NCBI RefSeq assembly: GCF_021730305.1
Contig: NZ_CP032674.1
Span: 1,969,001 to 2,033,000 of the forward strand
Origin: Xanthobacter sp. YC-JY1
GTDB lineage: Bacteria > Pseudomonadota > Alphaproteobacteria > Rhizobiales > Xanthobacteraceae
DNA: 64,000 nucleotides
Reading direction: 5' to 3'
Of the stretch, positions 52,698 through 62,710 are shown one piece after another. How positions within the stretch are numbered: the first letter of the stretch is position 1; each line of letters opens with the position of its first letter. Position numbers and translations under genes: made by a program. The notes below the pieces were generated by a model that did no database searches, was not told where the DNA came from, and was given only the letters and a program-made list of their open reading frames with translations.

Positions 52698-53429
52698 TCA
52701 GAGGAAGGTCACCTTGCCCGTGCCGATGTCGTACATGGCGGCGGCCGACTTCAGCTGACCGGCGGCCGCCCGCTCGGAGAGGATCGGCCCTGCGGTCTGC
52801 GCCAGCTTGGCGTTCAGCTTCACGTTCTGGTCGCTGGCGGCGGCGAGGAGATCGGACGGATTGCTCCGCATGGCCTCATAGACGGCCGGGCGGATGGCGT
52901 TGACGAGGCTCGGCAGGTGGCCGGGCGGCAGGGTGTTGTCCTTGATGGACGTGATGGTCGCCTGCACCGCGCCGCACGAGGCATGGCCGAGCACGAGGAT
53001 CAGCTTCACGCCGAGCACCGCGGTGGCGAATTCCAGGCTCGCCAGGCCGTTTTCATCGATGAAGTTTCCGGCCACGCGCACGATGAACAGTTCGCCCGGC
53101 CCCTGGTCGAACACCAGTTCCGGCACCACTCGCGAATCCGAGCAGGCGACGATGGCCGCGAACGGCTGCTGTCCCGTCGCGCGCTTCAGGCGGCCGGCGG
53201 AATAGTCCGCCTGCTGGGGCGTGCCGGCCACGTAGCGGGCATTGCCGTCCACCAGGCGCTTCATGGCCTCGTCTGGCGTGACCGGGGTCGCCGTGCCATA
53301 TCCACCGCTGGTCTGGGCGAAGGCGGAGGCGGCGAACAGCGGCGCGGCCGCAAGGGCCAGTCCACCCGCCAGCCCGCCGGCGAGGAGGCGTCGGCGTCCG
53401 ATGGATGGTGATGAGCACGTCTCGCACAT
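52698..53429 (-). CDS. Tat-exported beta-class carbonic anhydrase
   Basis: 243 residues. The N-terminus MCETC precedes a twin-arginine signal (GRRRLLAGGLAGGLALAAAP). The beta-CA core has zinc ligands in IVACSDSRVVPELVFDQ (Cys, Asp) and LVLGHASCGAVQATIT (His, Cys), plus the dyad Asp/Arg. It interconverts CO2 and bicarbonate, here in the periplasm. Most beta-CAs are cytoplasmic; Tat-exported ones are a minority in Proteobacteria. The acetone carboxylase operon consumes CO2/bicarbonate but lies 15 kb away. The ATG at 53429 is needed for the CxxC and Tat segments; a later start would remove the signal. Confidence 0.9.
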   Translation of the reverse strand: MCETCSSPSIGRRRLLAGGLAGGLALAAAPLFAASAFAQTSGGYGTATPVTPDEAMKRLVDGNARYVAGTPQQADYSAGRLKRATGQQPFAAIVACSDSRVVPELVFDQGPGELFIVRVAGNFIDENGLASLEFATAVLGVKLILVLGHASCGAVQATITSIKDNTLPPGHLPSLVNAIRPAVYEAMRSNPSDLLAAASDQNVKLNAKLAQTAGPILSERAAAGQLKSAAAMYDIGTGKVTFL

Positions 53430-53631
53430 GGGCGATCCTCTCCCGGTAACGGTGGTTCAGGCATGTTTGGACCCGCCCGCAGCGTGTCGCAGGGGCAGGT
53501 CAGGGCCGAACATAGCTGATCCGGGAGCGATGGACCGTACCCGGCGATCACAAATCGCTGACCTAAAGCTTTGCCTTAAATCGCCATTTTCGCCTTCGGC
53601 GCGGCGGCCGGGACGGCCCGCCGGAGCCGGG

Positions 53632-53949
53632 CTAGCGCGAGCAGGTGATGGCCACCGTTTCCGGGCAGAGCGGGCCGGTGCAGGTCGCTGCAGGTGGGGC
53701 GACGCTGGAGGGGGTGAAGGCGGAGGCGTGCGCCGTCACGCGGCCGAAATCGATGACCTGGCTGTAGGCGTGGGTGCGGCACCAGGCTTCCGCCACCTTC
53801 TGCCCGCACGGCGCGCCGGAGGCGAGGCAGGAATCGATGCTGGAGCCGTCGGAATTGTCGATGAGGAAGATGCGCGTCTCCGCCATGGCCGGCGCCATCA
53901 GCGACAGGCTCGCCACGGCGACGGCGGCGAGGGTTCGGATCAGCGGCAT
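53632..53949 (-). CDS. Small exported cysteine-rich protein
   Basis: 105 residues, not recognised. A signal peptide (LAAVAVASLSLMAPAMA) precedes a mature part of about 80 residues with six Cys (SSIDSCLASGAPCGQKVAEA, WCRTHAYSQVIDFGRV, CTGPLCPETVAITCS), which would allow three disulfides. Similar short proteins with the SCLASG...CGQ...AWCR pattern are common uncharacterised exported proteins in Hyphomicrobiales. The ATG at 53949 is supported by the signal peptide. A 202-base gap to the carbonic anhydrase gene shows nothing else. Confidence 0.75.
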   Translation of the reverse strand: MPLIRTLAAVAVASLSLMAPAMAETRIFLIDNSDGSSIDSCLASGAPCGQKVAEAWCRTHAYSQVIDFGRVTAHASAFTPSSVAPPAATCTGPLCPETVAITCSR

Positions 53950-54350
53950 GGACAGGTCGGCACCTCTTTTACAGGCGCGTCCCGAATGCGGCGGCGCGCT
54001 TTCGGGTCACGGGCGGGATCATCGGATGCGCCCCGACCCCCGCCCGGCGCAACTCAGCCGGGGATAGACGCTCACGAAGGGGCAGGTCAAGCTGGGGAAG
54101 ATAACGATATCCGGAGGTGCGGGGCCACGTCGGGCGGCGTGAAACATCTTGACGAGCGCCCGCGCCCGAACCATTGTCCCGCGCCATGAACGGCGGTCTC
54201 GTCACCATCTGCGCCATTGCGGCGATTATTTGCGGTTAGCCGAAAAGCTGGCCGCGGCCGTCCTTTGCTCATCTTCTTAGACAAGGATCTGGACGCCCCG
54301 GCCGGTGGACCGGCTTGGCGCTTGTGCTGCGCCATTCGGGGGAACGATCC
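53950..54350. other. Intergenic region upstream of cysS
   Basis: 401 bases between divergent genes. Short frames here have no convincing composition. A tiny frame at 54186-54239 (17 hydrophobic residues) is too short to judge. The stretch is more AT-rich near 54220-54290, where the cysS promoter is probably located. No repeat or palindrome stood out. Confidence 0.4.
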
Positions 54351-55735
<1,385 letters not shown>

Positions 55736-55739
<4 letters not shown>

Positions 55740-56224
55740 GCGCGATCGCCCTGCGTCCCTATCTTCCCGCCGATGCCCCGGTGCTGGCGGCGCTGTTCCG
55801 CGCCGCCATCGCGGAGCTGACCGGCGAGGATTACGACACCGAGCAGCAGGAGGCGTGGGCCGCCAAGGCCGACGACGCCGAGGCCTTCGCCGCCCGCCTC
55901 GCCGCCAGCCTCACCCTCGTCGCCCTGCGCGGCAAGGAGGTGGCCGGCTTCGTCTCGCTCAAGGACAACGCCCACATCGACATGCTCTATGTGGCGCCCG
56001 ATGCCGTCGGCACCGGCGTCGCCAAGGCCCTGTGCGACGCCGCCGAGACGCTGGCCAAGGCGCGTGGCAGCCGCAAGCTCACCGTGGACGCCAGCGACAC
56101 CGCCCTCGGCTTCTTCCAGAAGCGCGGCTACGAACCCCAGCGCCGCAACATGGTGCCGCTGGCCGACACCTGGCTCGCCAACACGGCCATGGAAAAGAAG
56201 CTGGGGGAAGGGGCCGGGCAATGA
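55736..56224 (+). CDS. GNAT-family N-acetyltransferase
   Basis: 162 residues. N-terminal [20 protein letters not shown], core [35 protein letters not shown] with the acetyl-CoA-binding loop, and [22 protein letters not shown], the usual GNAT C-terminal strand. The substrate is unknown; the family includes amino-acid and small-molecule acetyltransferases. Its ATG overlaps the cysS stop and its TGA overlaps the cimA ATG, both as ATGA, so translation is probably coupled across the cluster. Confidence 0.88.
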
Positions 56225-57834
56225 CGGCATCAGCCGCAGACGGGCGTGAACGCCTCTATCTCTTCGACACCACCCTGCGCGACGGGGCGCAGACCAATGG
56301 TGTTGATTTCACCGTGGCCGACAAGCTGCGGGTGCTCTCCCTGCTGGACCGGCTGGGCATGGACTATGTGGAGGCCGGCTATCCCGGCGCCAATCCCACC
56401 GACACCCAGTTGTTCGCGCAGAAGCACGAGGCGAAGGCGCGCGTGACCGCCTTCGGTATGACCAAGCGCCCCGGCCGCTCGGCCTCCAACGATCCCGGCG
56501 TCGCGGCGCTGCTGGCGGCCCATTCGGATGCCATCTGCTTCGTCGCCAAGTCCTCCGCCTATCAGGTGCGGGTGGCGCTGGAGACGACCAAGGAGGAGAA
56601 CCTCGCCTCCATCCGCGAGAGCGTCGAGGCGGCGATTGCCGCCGGGCGCGAAGCGCTGGTGGATTGCGAGCACTTCTTCGACGGCTTCAAGGAAGACCGC
56701 GACTTTGCCCTCGCCTGCGCCCGCACCGCCTATGAGGCCGGCGCGCGCTGGGTGGTGCTGTGCGACACCAATGGCGGCACCTTGCCCCACGAGGTGGAGG
56801 CCATCGTCGCCGAGGTGGTGAAGGTGGTGCCGGGCACCAATGTGGGCATCCACGCCCACAACGACACCGAGCAGGCGGTGGCGAATTCGCTCGCCGCCGT
56901 GCGGGCCGGCGCGCGGCAGATCCAGGGCACGCTGAACGGCCTCGGCGAGCGCTGCGGCAACGCCAATCTCTGCTCGCTCATCCCCACCCTTTTGCTCAAG
57001 AAGGACTATGCGGAGCGCTTCGATATCGGCGTCAGCGAGGAGGCGCTGGGCGAGCTGGTCCACGTCTCCCGCACGCTGGACGAGATGCTGAACCGCGCCC
57101 CCGACCGGCACGCGCCCTATGTGGGCGAGAGCGCCTTCGCCACCAAGGCCGGCATCCACGCCTCGGCCATCCTGAAGGACCCCGCCACCTACGAGCACGT
57201 CGCACCGGAAAAGGTCGGCAATCGCCGCCGGGTGATGGTCTCCGACCAGGCCGGGCGCTCCAACGTCCTGTCCGAGCTGGAACGCCTCGGCGTGCAGGTG
57301 GACAGGAAGGACCCGCGCATCTCCCGCCTTCTGGAAGAGGTGAAGGAGCGCGAGGCGCTGGGCTACTCCTACGAGGCGGCGGACGCTTCCTTCGCCCTGC
57401 TGGCCCGGCGGATGCTGGGCTCGGTGCCCGACTATTTCGCGGTGGAGCGCTTCAAGGTGAACGTGGAGCGCCGCTACAACGCGCAGGGCGAGCTCGTCAC
57501 CGTGGCGGAAGCCATCGTGAAGGTGAAGGTGGACGATGAGACGATGATCTCCGCCGCCGAAGGCAACGGCCCGGTGAACGCGCTGGACGTGGCCCTGCGC
57601 AAGGATCTCGGCAAGTATCAGCCCTTCATCTCGGGCCTTCACCTCACCGACTATCGCGTGCGCGTGCTGAACGGCGGCACGGAGGCGGTGACGCGGGTGC
57701 TGATCGAGAGCGCAGACGAGACCGGCGACCGCTGGACCACGGTGGGCGTCTCTCCCAACATCATCGACGCCTCCTTCGAGGCGCTGCTGGATTCCATCAC
57801 CTGGAAACTGCTGAAGGAAGGCGCGCCGGCCTGA
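56221..57834 (+). CDS. cimA: Citramalate synthase
   Basis: 537 residues. HMGL-like TIM barrel with the metal-binding FDTTLRDGAQTNGVDFTV, DCEHFFDGFKEDRDFALACA, LCDTNGGTLPHEVEAIVAEV and HAHNDTEQAVANSLAAVRAG; a C-terminal LeuA-type dimer domain (about 410-535) follows. The motif TLRDGAQ and domain layout match CimA of the CimA/2-isopropylmalate synthase family, which condenses pyruvate and acetyl-CoA to (R)-citramalate for isoleucine synthesis. A plain 2-isopropylmalate or homocitrate role is less likely given sequence type. It overlaps the preceding GNAT gene by four bases. Confidence 0.9.
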   Translation: MTASAADGRERLYLFDTTLRDGAQTNGVDFTVADKLRVLSLLDRLGMDYVEAGYPGANPTDTQLFAQKHEAKARVTAFGMTKRPGRSASNDPGVAALLAAHSDAICFVAKSSAYQVRVALETTKEENLASIRESVEAAIAAGREALVDCEHFFDGFKEDRDFALACARTAYEAGARWVVLCDTNGGTLPHEVEAIVAEVVKVVPGTNVGIHAHNDTEQAVANSLAAVRAGARQIQGTLNGLGERCGNANLCSLIPTLLLKKDYAERFDIGVSEEALGELVHVSRTLDEMLNRAPDRHAPYVGESAFATKAGIHASAILKDPATYEHVAPEKVGNRRRVMVSDQAGRSNVLSELERLGVQVDRKDPRISRLLEEVKEREALGYSYEAADASFALLARRMLGSVPDYFAVERFKVNVERRYNAQGELVTVAEAIVKVKVDDETMISAAEGNGPVNALDVALRKDLGKYQPFISGLHLTDYRVRVLNGGTEAVTRVLIESADETGDRWTTVGVSPNIIDASFEALLDSITWKLLKEGAPA

Positions 57835-57851
57835 TAAACGTCCTCTCTCAT

Positions 57852-57882
57852 GCACTGCTGCAAACGCCATTTGCAGCAGTGC
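57852..57882 (+). terminator. Perfect 13-bp hairpin after cimA
   Basis: GCACTGCTGCAAA pairs perfectly with TTTGCAGCAGTGC around a CGCCA loop, 17 bases after the cimA stop. The lack of a T-run leaves open whether it is a terminator or a leader structure for the DoxX gene 111 bases downstream. Confidence 0.6.
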
Positions 57883-57993
57883 GCGAGGGGATTGCCTGAA
57901 ATCAATGTCTACCCTGTTACCGGGACTAAGGTTTCATCCAAGCTTGATAGCGAGCTTGCAGGCTCAAAGCCTGCGAATATCGGGAGCTTGGTC

Positions 57994-58440
57994 ATGTCCA
58001 ACGTTCAATCCCGCTTCGACGTCTCCGATCCGATGGTCGTGACGCGAATCCTGTGCGGCCTCTTCTATTTTCCCCACGCGATTTCCAAGATCATCGGCTT
58101 TTCCGGTGCCGTCGGATTCTTCGCCAAGGCGGGCCTCATGCCGCCGGAAGCCTTCGTGGTGCTCTCGATCGTCATGGAGCTGACCTGCGGGATCGGCCTC
58201 ACCTTCGGGCTGTTCACCAAGTATGTGGGGGTCATCTCGGCCGGGGTCATGGCGGTCGCCGCCTATGCCATCGTCGCGGTCTATGGCCTCGGCTGGTTCT
58301 GGGCCGGGCACGGCATCGAGTATCTGGTGTTCTGGGCCGTCGCCTCGCTGGCAGTCGCGCTCGATGCGTGGAACCGTAATCCCGGCGTCTTCGGCCTGTT
58401 CGCATGGCCCCTGAAGCGGACCAAGGCGGTCACGGCCTGA
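57994..58440 (+). CDS. DoxX family membrane protein
   Basis: 148 residues with four membrane helices (for example VVTRILCGLFYFPHAISKII, VVLSIVMELTCGIGLTFGLF and VISAGVMAVAAYAIVAVYGL). The PHAISKIIGFSGAVGFFAKAG segment is typical of DoxX. These inner-membrane proteins are linked to respiration or redox stress but the biochemical role is not settled. CGGGAG precedes the ATG at 57994. A strong terminator follows. Confidence 0.88.
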   Translation: MSNVQSRFDVSDPMVVTRILCGLFYFPHAISKIIGFSGAVGFFAKAGLMPPEAFVVLSIVMELTCGIGLTFGLFTKYVGVISAGVMAVAAYAIVAVYGLGWFWAGHGIEYLVFWAVASLAVALDAWNRNPGVFGLFAWPLKRTKAVTA

Positions 58441-58462
58441 CAGGCCCGCGAACCGGAATGCA

Positions 58463-58493
58463 AAAGGGCCGGGCAGCGAATGCCCGGCCCTTT
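58463..58493. terminator. Bidirectional intrinsic terminator between DoxX gene and CoA-transferase
   Basis: A 13-bp stem (AAAGGGCCGGGCA / TGCCCGGCCCTTT) with a GCGAA loop, T-rich on the plus side and A-rich on the left, between convergent genes. Confidence 0.92.
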
Positions 58494-58497
58494 CTTT

Positions 58498-59673
58498 TCA
58501 GTTCCCCGCCAGCGCCTTCAGCGCGGCAAGCACCGCTTCCGTATCTGCCCCCAGCCGCGGGCTCGCGCTCTTTGCCACCTGCCGCTCGCCGTCGAGCACG
58601 ATGGGGCTCGCTACGGCCGGAATGGTGCCGCCGCCGGCCTCGGCGAGGTCCACGCGCAGGCCGCGGGCCTTCACCTGTGGATCCTCGAACACCTGCGAGA
58701 CCGTATTGATCGGCCCCGCCGGCACGCCCTTCGCCTCCAGCGCGGCGAGGAGGTCGTCGCGGGCGAAGGTCATGGTCAGCGCGGTGAGTTTCGGCACCAG
58801 CACGGCGCGGTTGGCGACGCGGGCGGGATTGGTGGCGTAGTCGTCCTGATGCGCCAGCTCCGGCGCGCCGAGCACGGCGCAGAAGCGGGCGAACTGGCCG
58901 TCATTGCCGATGGCGGCGATGAAATAGCCGTCCGCGCAGGGGAAGACCTGATAGGGCACGATGTTGGGATGGGCATTGCCCATGCGCTTGGGCGCCTTGC
59001 CGGAGGTGAGGTAGTTCATGGCCTGGTTGGCGAGCACGCCCACCTGGGTGTCGAGCAGCGCCATGTCCACATGCCCGCCGGTGCCGGTCTCGTCCCGCCG
59101 CCGCAGCGCGGCGAGGATGCCCACGGTGGCATAGAGGCCGGTGAAGATATCGGCGAAGGCGACGCCCACCTTCTGCGGCTCCCCATCCGGCGCGCCGGTG
59201 AGGTCCATGATGCCGCCCATGCCCTGCACGAGGAAGTCATAGCCCGCGCGCGGCGCATAGGGGCCGTCCTGCCCGAAGCCGGTGACGGAGCAATAAACGA
59301 GGCGCGGGTTTTCTCTCCTAAGGCTCTCATAGTCGAGCCCGTATTTCTTCAGGCCGCCGACCTTGAAATTCTCGATGAGCACGTCGCTCTGCCGCGCGAG
59401 ATCGCGGATGATCTTCTGGCCTTCTTCCGTCTCGAAATCCACCGCCACCGAGCGCTTGCCGCGGTTGGTCGAATGGAAATAGGCGGCGCCGAGGTCCGCC
59501 CCGTCCGCCCCCTTCAGGAAGGGCGGCCCCCAGGTGCGGGTATCGTCCCCGCCGCCGGGCCGCTCCACCTTGATGACCTCCGCCCCGAGATCGGCGAGCA
59601 ACTGCCCGCACCAGGGCCCGGCGAGGATGCGGGCGAGTTCAAGGACGCGAAGGCCGGCGAGGGGAGGGGACAT
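58498..59673 (-). CDS. CaiB/BaiF family CoA-transferase
   Basis: 391 residues, type III CoA-transferase fold. N-terminal LRVLELARILAGPWCGQLLA, ADLGAEVIKVERPGGGDDTR and NRGKRSVAVDFETEEGQKII, and the catalytic Asp in VDMALLDTQVGVLANQAMNY. Members move CoA between acids such as succinate and glutarate. The neighbouring upstream gene on the same strand is a glutaryl-CoA dehydrogenase, so a glutarate (succinyl-CoA:glutarate) CoA-transferase is the most likely role. The two are separated by a 180-base gap that holds an inverted-repeat element. GGGAGGGGA precedes the ATG at 59673. Confidence 0.9.
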   Translation of the reverse strand: MSPPLAGLRVLELARILAGPWCGQLLADLGAEVIKVERPGGGDDTRTWGPPFLKGADGADLGAAYFHSTNRGKRSVAVDFETEEGQKIIRDLARQSDVLIENFKVGGLKKYGLDYESLRRENPRLVYCSVTGFGQDGPYAPRAGYDFLVQGMGGIMDLTGAPDGEPQKVGVAFADIFTGLYATVGILAALRRRDETGTGGHVDMALLDTQVGVLANQAMNYLTSGKAPKRMGNAHPNIVPYQVFPCADGYFIAAIGNDGQFARFCAVLGAPELAHQDDYATNPARVANRAVLVPKLTALTMTFARDDLLAALEAKGVPAGPINTVSQVFEDPQVKARGLRVDLAEAGGGTIPAVASPIVLDGERQVAKSASPRLGADTEAVLAALKALAGN

Positions 59674-59714
59674 GGGGGGACTCGCTTTTACCGGCCGGCG
59701 ATTTCAAAACCATC

Positions 59715-59823
59715 GTCATGGCCGGACTTGATCCGGCCATCCACGTGGCAGGGCCGGGAACGATGTTCGGTTGTCAGCGCATGTGGCGAGACGTGGATGC
59801 CCGGGTCAAGCCCGGGCATGACG
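59715..59823. repeat. Inverted-repeat element, copy C
   Basis: Arms GTCATGGCCGGACTTGATCC...CATCCACGT and ACGTGGATGCCCGGGTCAAG...GCATGAC, each a hairpin in itself, enclose about 45 bases. It lies between the glutaryl-CoA dehydrogenase and CoA-transferase genes and belongs with copies at 28417 and 49307. Confidence 0.88.
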
Positions 59824-59853
59824 CTGTTTCTGAAAGGGCAGATCTTCCCGCTC

Positions 59854-61047
59854 TCAGAAGAACGCCTGAATCCCCGTAATCGCCCGGCCGAGGATCAGCG
59901 CGTGGATGTCGTGCGTGCCCTCGTAGGTGTTCACCGTCTCCAGGTTCGCCGCGTGGCGGATGACGTGGAATTCGGCGGAGATGCCGTTGCCGCCGTGCAT
60001 GTCGCGGGCGGTGCGGGCGATGTCCAGCGCCTTGCCGCAATTGTTGCGCTTGAGGAAGGAGATGGCCTCGATGGGCAGCTGTCCCTCATCGAACATCCGC
60101 CCCGCGCGCAGCGCGAGCTGGAGGCCGAGCGCGATCTCGGTGGCCATGTCCGCCAGCTTCTTCTGCACCAGCTGGGTGGCGGCCAGCGGCCGGCCGAACT
60201 GCTTGCGGTCCAGCGTATACTGGCGGGCGGCCGCATAGCAGGCTTCCGCCGCGCCCATGGCGCCCCAGCCGATGCCGTAGCGGGCGCGGTTGAGGCAGCC
60301 GAACGGGCCGGGCAGGCCGGCGGCGTTGGGCAGGAGGTTCTCCTCCGGGATCTCCACGTCTTCCAGCACCACCTCGCCGGTGATGGAGGCGCGCAGCGAG
60401 AGCTTGCCCTCGATCTTGGGGGTGGAGAAGCCCTTCATGCCGCGCTCCACGACGAAGCCCTTGATGGCGTTGTCGTGCGCCGCGGACTTCGCCCACACCA
60501 CCGCGAGGTCGGAGATGGGCGAATTGGTGATCCACATCTTCGCGCCGTTGAGGCGATAGCCGCCGTCGATCTTCTCGGCGCGGGTGCGCATGCCGGCGGG
60601 ATCGGAGCCGGCGTCCGGCTCGGTGAGGCCGAAGCAGCCGACCCACTCGCCGGTGGCGAGCTTGGGCAGGTACTTCTTGCGCTGCTCTTCGGTGCCGTAG
60701 GCGTAGATGGGGTGCATGACGAGAGAGGACTGCACGCTCATGGCCGAGCGGTAGCCCGAATCCACCCGCTCCACCTCGCGCGCGGCGAGGCCGTAGGCCA
60801 CGTAGCCGAGGCCGGCGCCGCCGTATTCCGCCGGGATGGTGGGGCCGAGCAGGCCGAGCTCGCCCATCTCGTTCATGATCTCGCGGTCGAACCGCTCGTC
60901 GAGATAGGCCGAGGTCACGCGCGGCAGCAGCTTTTCCTGCGCGTAGTCGCGGGCGGTGTCGCGCACCAGCCGCTCGTCCTCGGTGAGCTGGCTGTTGATA
61001 TCGAAGGGGTCGGCCCAATCGAAGATCGGCTTTCCGGATGCGGCCAT
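59854..61047 (-). CDS. gcdH: Glutaryl-CoA dehydrogenase
   Basis: 397 residues, acyl-CoA dehydrogenase fold. Segments diagnostic of Gcd[78 protein letters not shown], and the catalytic Glu region [20 protein letters not shown]. It oxidises and decarboxylates glutaryl-CoA to crotonyl-CoA, an end step of lysine, tryptophan and glutarate breakdown. GGGAGAC precedes the ATG at 61047. It is divergent from a TetR regulator, and TACC-N4-GGTA lies between the two starts. Confidence 0.95.
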   Translation of the reverse strand: MAASGKPIFDWADPFDINSQLTEDERLVRDTARDYAQEKLLPRVTSAYLDERFDREIMNEMGELGLLGPTIPAEYGGAGLGYVAYGLAAREVERVDSGYRSAMSVQSSLVMHPIYAYGTEEQRKKYLPKLATGEWVGCFGLTEPDAGSDPAGMRTRAEKIDGGYRLNGAKMWITNSPISDLAVVWAKSAAHDNAIKGFVVERGMKGFSTPKIEGKLSLRASITGEVVLEDVEIPEENLLPNAAGLPGPFGCLNRARYGIGWGAMGAAEACYAAARQYTLDRKQFGRPLAATQLVQKKLADMATEIALGLQLALRAGRMFDEGQLPIEAISFLKRNNCGKALDIARTARDMHGGNGISAEFHVIRHAANLETVNTYEGTHDIHALILGRAITGIQAFF

Positions 61048-61102
61048 GGTGCGTCTCCCGCGCTTGAAGGTACCGCCGGGTGGCGGCGGGCATTTACATT
61101 CC

Positions 61103-61114
61103 TACCAGTCGGTA
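61103..61114. promoter_or_regulatory. Putative TetR operator between gcdH and its regulator
   Basis: TACCAGTCGGTA (TACC-N4-GGTA), read as ACCGACTGGT on the other strand, resembles typical TetR-family operators. It is set in an AT-rich stretch 56 bases upstream of gcdH and would overlap its promoter. Confidence 0.5.
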
Positions 61115-61148
61115 TATAAATAAAAGCCAATCGTCAAGGAGCACGACG

Positions 61149-61856
61149 CTGCAGGATCGAGGCGACCACGAACAGGATGCGCCGGCCCGCCCGGCCCCCG
61201 CCCGGCGGCGCGGACGTCCGCCGAAATCGGCGGCGCTGCGCGTCGCGGCGGAAGGCGACGGCGCACGCCTCGGCCGTCCGCCGATGATGAACGACCCGCG
61301 CGCGGAAATCCTGCGGCAGGCGGCGCAATTGTTCGCGCAGAAGGGCTATGTGGAATCCTCGCTCAGCGAGGTGGCGCGGTCGCTCAACTATTCCAAGGGC
61401 GCCATCTACAATTATTTCTCCTCCAAGCAGGAGATCTATGACGCCATCATCATCTTCACGCTCACTGGCCTCAACGACGCGTCAGCGGCGGCGGTGAAGC
61501 GGGAGGACACGCCGGCCGAACAGCTCAAGCAGTTCATGGTCGCCCACGCCCGCTTCCTCGCCGACAATTACGATTGCTTCGTCACCATGCTGGTGGGCTT
61601 CTCCGGCATGGCCAATACCGGGCTGAAGGACGATGCCCTCGCCTTGCGCGACGCCCATGAGGGCCTGCTGCGCCGGATCATCGCCGACGGTGTCGCCGAC
61701 GGCTCCTTCCGCGCGGTGGGCGCGGCCATGACCGGGCGCGCGGTGCTCTCGCTGCTGAGCTGGATGGTGCGCTGGTTCAAGCCCGGCGGCGACAAGTCGG
61801 CGGAAGACGTGGCCCTCGAATATCACGACTTGCTGGTGCGCGGGCTGGTGGCCTGA
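61149..61856 (+). CDS. TetR family regulator
   Basis: About 235 residues if translation begins at the CTG at 61149. The helix-turn-helix domain is ILRQAAQLFAQKGYVESSLS EVARSLNYSKGAIYNYFSS-like, with a helical ligand domain after it. The true start is uncertain: ATG codons at 61284 and 61287 have no ribosome site, a GTG at 61080 would put the operator inside the gene, while CTG 61149 has a perfect AAGGAG seven bases upstream. The extra N-terminus is basic with two GRPP motifs, a pattern seen in some TetR proteins. It probably controls gcdH and the CoA-transferase in response to an acyl-CoA. Confidence 0.85.
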   Translation: MQDRGDHEQDAPARPAPARRRGRPPKSAALRVAAEGDGARLGRPPMMNDPRAEILRQAAQLFAQKGYVESSLSEVARSLNYSKGAIYNYFSSKQEIYDAIIIFTLTGLNDASAAAVKREDTPAEQLKQFMVAHARFLADNYDCFVTMLVGFSGMANTGLKDDALALRDAHEGLLRRIIADGVADGSFRAVGAAMTGRAVLSLLSWMVRWFKPGGDKSAEDVALEYHDLLVRGLVA

Positions 61857-61900
61857 GGGCGGAAGGAAAGGCGGCGCCGGATGGCGCCGCCCTCTGATCG

Positions 61901-62710
61901 TCAGTTCGGATCGGCCACCACGCGGTAGACCACATGGCCACCCACGAACTGGGGCAGGTACCAGTTGGGCCCGCACTGCTGATAGGCGACAGCGCCCACC
62001 ACCACCTGCGTGCATTCATCCGGCAGCGAATAGACATAGCTGCCGATGGCCGCGGCCGTGACCGCCGCACCCACCGCCGCCCCGGCCGCCGCCGCACCCC
62101 ACCAGCCGTTCGGATAGTAAGGGCCGGGCCAATAGCCGGGATGGTAGGGCGGATATGGTCCGGGTCCGGGCCAGGGATGCGGCCCAGGTCCCGGTCCAGG
62201 TCCGGGGTGCGGTCCAGGTCCGGGTCCAGGTCCGGGTCCAGGTCCCGGTCCAGGACCAGGGTGCGGTCCGGGGCCCGGCCCAGGTCCAGGGTGAGGTCCA
62301 GGCCCAGGATGAGGCCCCGGCCCGGGGTGCGGTCCGGGGTCGGGGTTGGGGGCCGGCTTGGGAAAGTGTCGGCCCGGGTCGGGATTGGGCGCCGGTTTCG
62401 GGAACTGGCGGCCGGGATCGGGATTGTGCGCCGGCGTGGGGAAATGGTGGCCGGGCGGGATCGGTCGGTTGAAGCTTGGGTGCGCGTTGTAGTGGGGCGA
62501 CGCATTCATGTGCGGGGCAGCCATGTCGAATCCGCCGCGCCCAAATCCCCCGCGACCGAAATCGCCGTGGCCGAAGCCACCGCCCCCGTGGAAGGCGAAG
62601 CCGCGGGCCTGCACCGGCCCTGCTGTGGCCGCGGCGAGGGCGAGGAGGCTCGTCGCCACGCCAAGGCGCTTGGCGAGCGACCTGGTGCGTGATCTTGCGT
62701 GCTGAGCCAT
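61901..62710 (-). CDS. Exported Pro/Gly/His-repeat protein
   Basis: 269 residues. Signal peptide (LGVATSLLALAAATAGPVQA), a Gly/Phe/His region (residues 38-70), then about 100 residues of PNPDPG-, PGPG- and PHPG-type repeats including a long run of GP dipeptides, and a C-terminal segment with AAAAGAAVGAAVTAAAIGSY (hydrophobic) and LPDECTQVVVGAVAYQQCGPNWYLPQF with two Cys, similar to short domains in other exported proteins of this order. The repeats are probably disordered and possibly metal-binding through His. Its ATG shares one base with the stop of the upstream DUF2092 gene (TGATG), implying translational coupling. Confidence 0.78.
   Translation of the reverse strand: MAQHARSRTRSLAKRLGVATSLLALAAATAGPVQARGFAFHGGGGFGHGDFGRGGFGRGGFDMAAPHMNASPHYNAHPSFNRPIPPGHHFPTPAHNPDPGRQFPKPAPNPDPGRHFPKPAPNPDPGPHPGPGPHPGPGPHPGPGPGPGPHPGPGPGPGPGPGPGPGPHPGPGPGPGPHPWPGPGPYPPYHPGYWPGPYYPNGWWGAAAAGAAVGAAVTAAAIGSYVYSLPDECTQVVVGAVAYQQCGPNWYLPQFVGGHVVYRVVADPN

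Noticed and set aside
54186-54239. A 17-residue hydrophobic peptide upstream of cysS
   Set aside because: Too short to distinguish from chance and with no clear ribosome site.
62155-62472. Plus-strand frame of 105 residues rich in Val/Gln/Arg
   Set aside because: It is the complement of the PGPG repeats of the exported protein on the minus strand and has no independent support.
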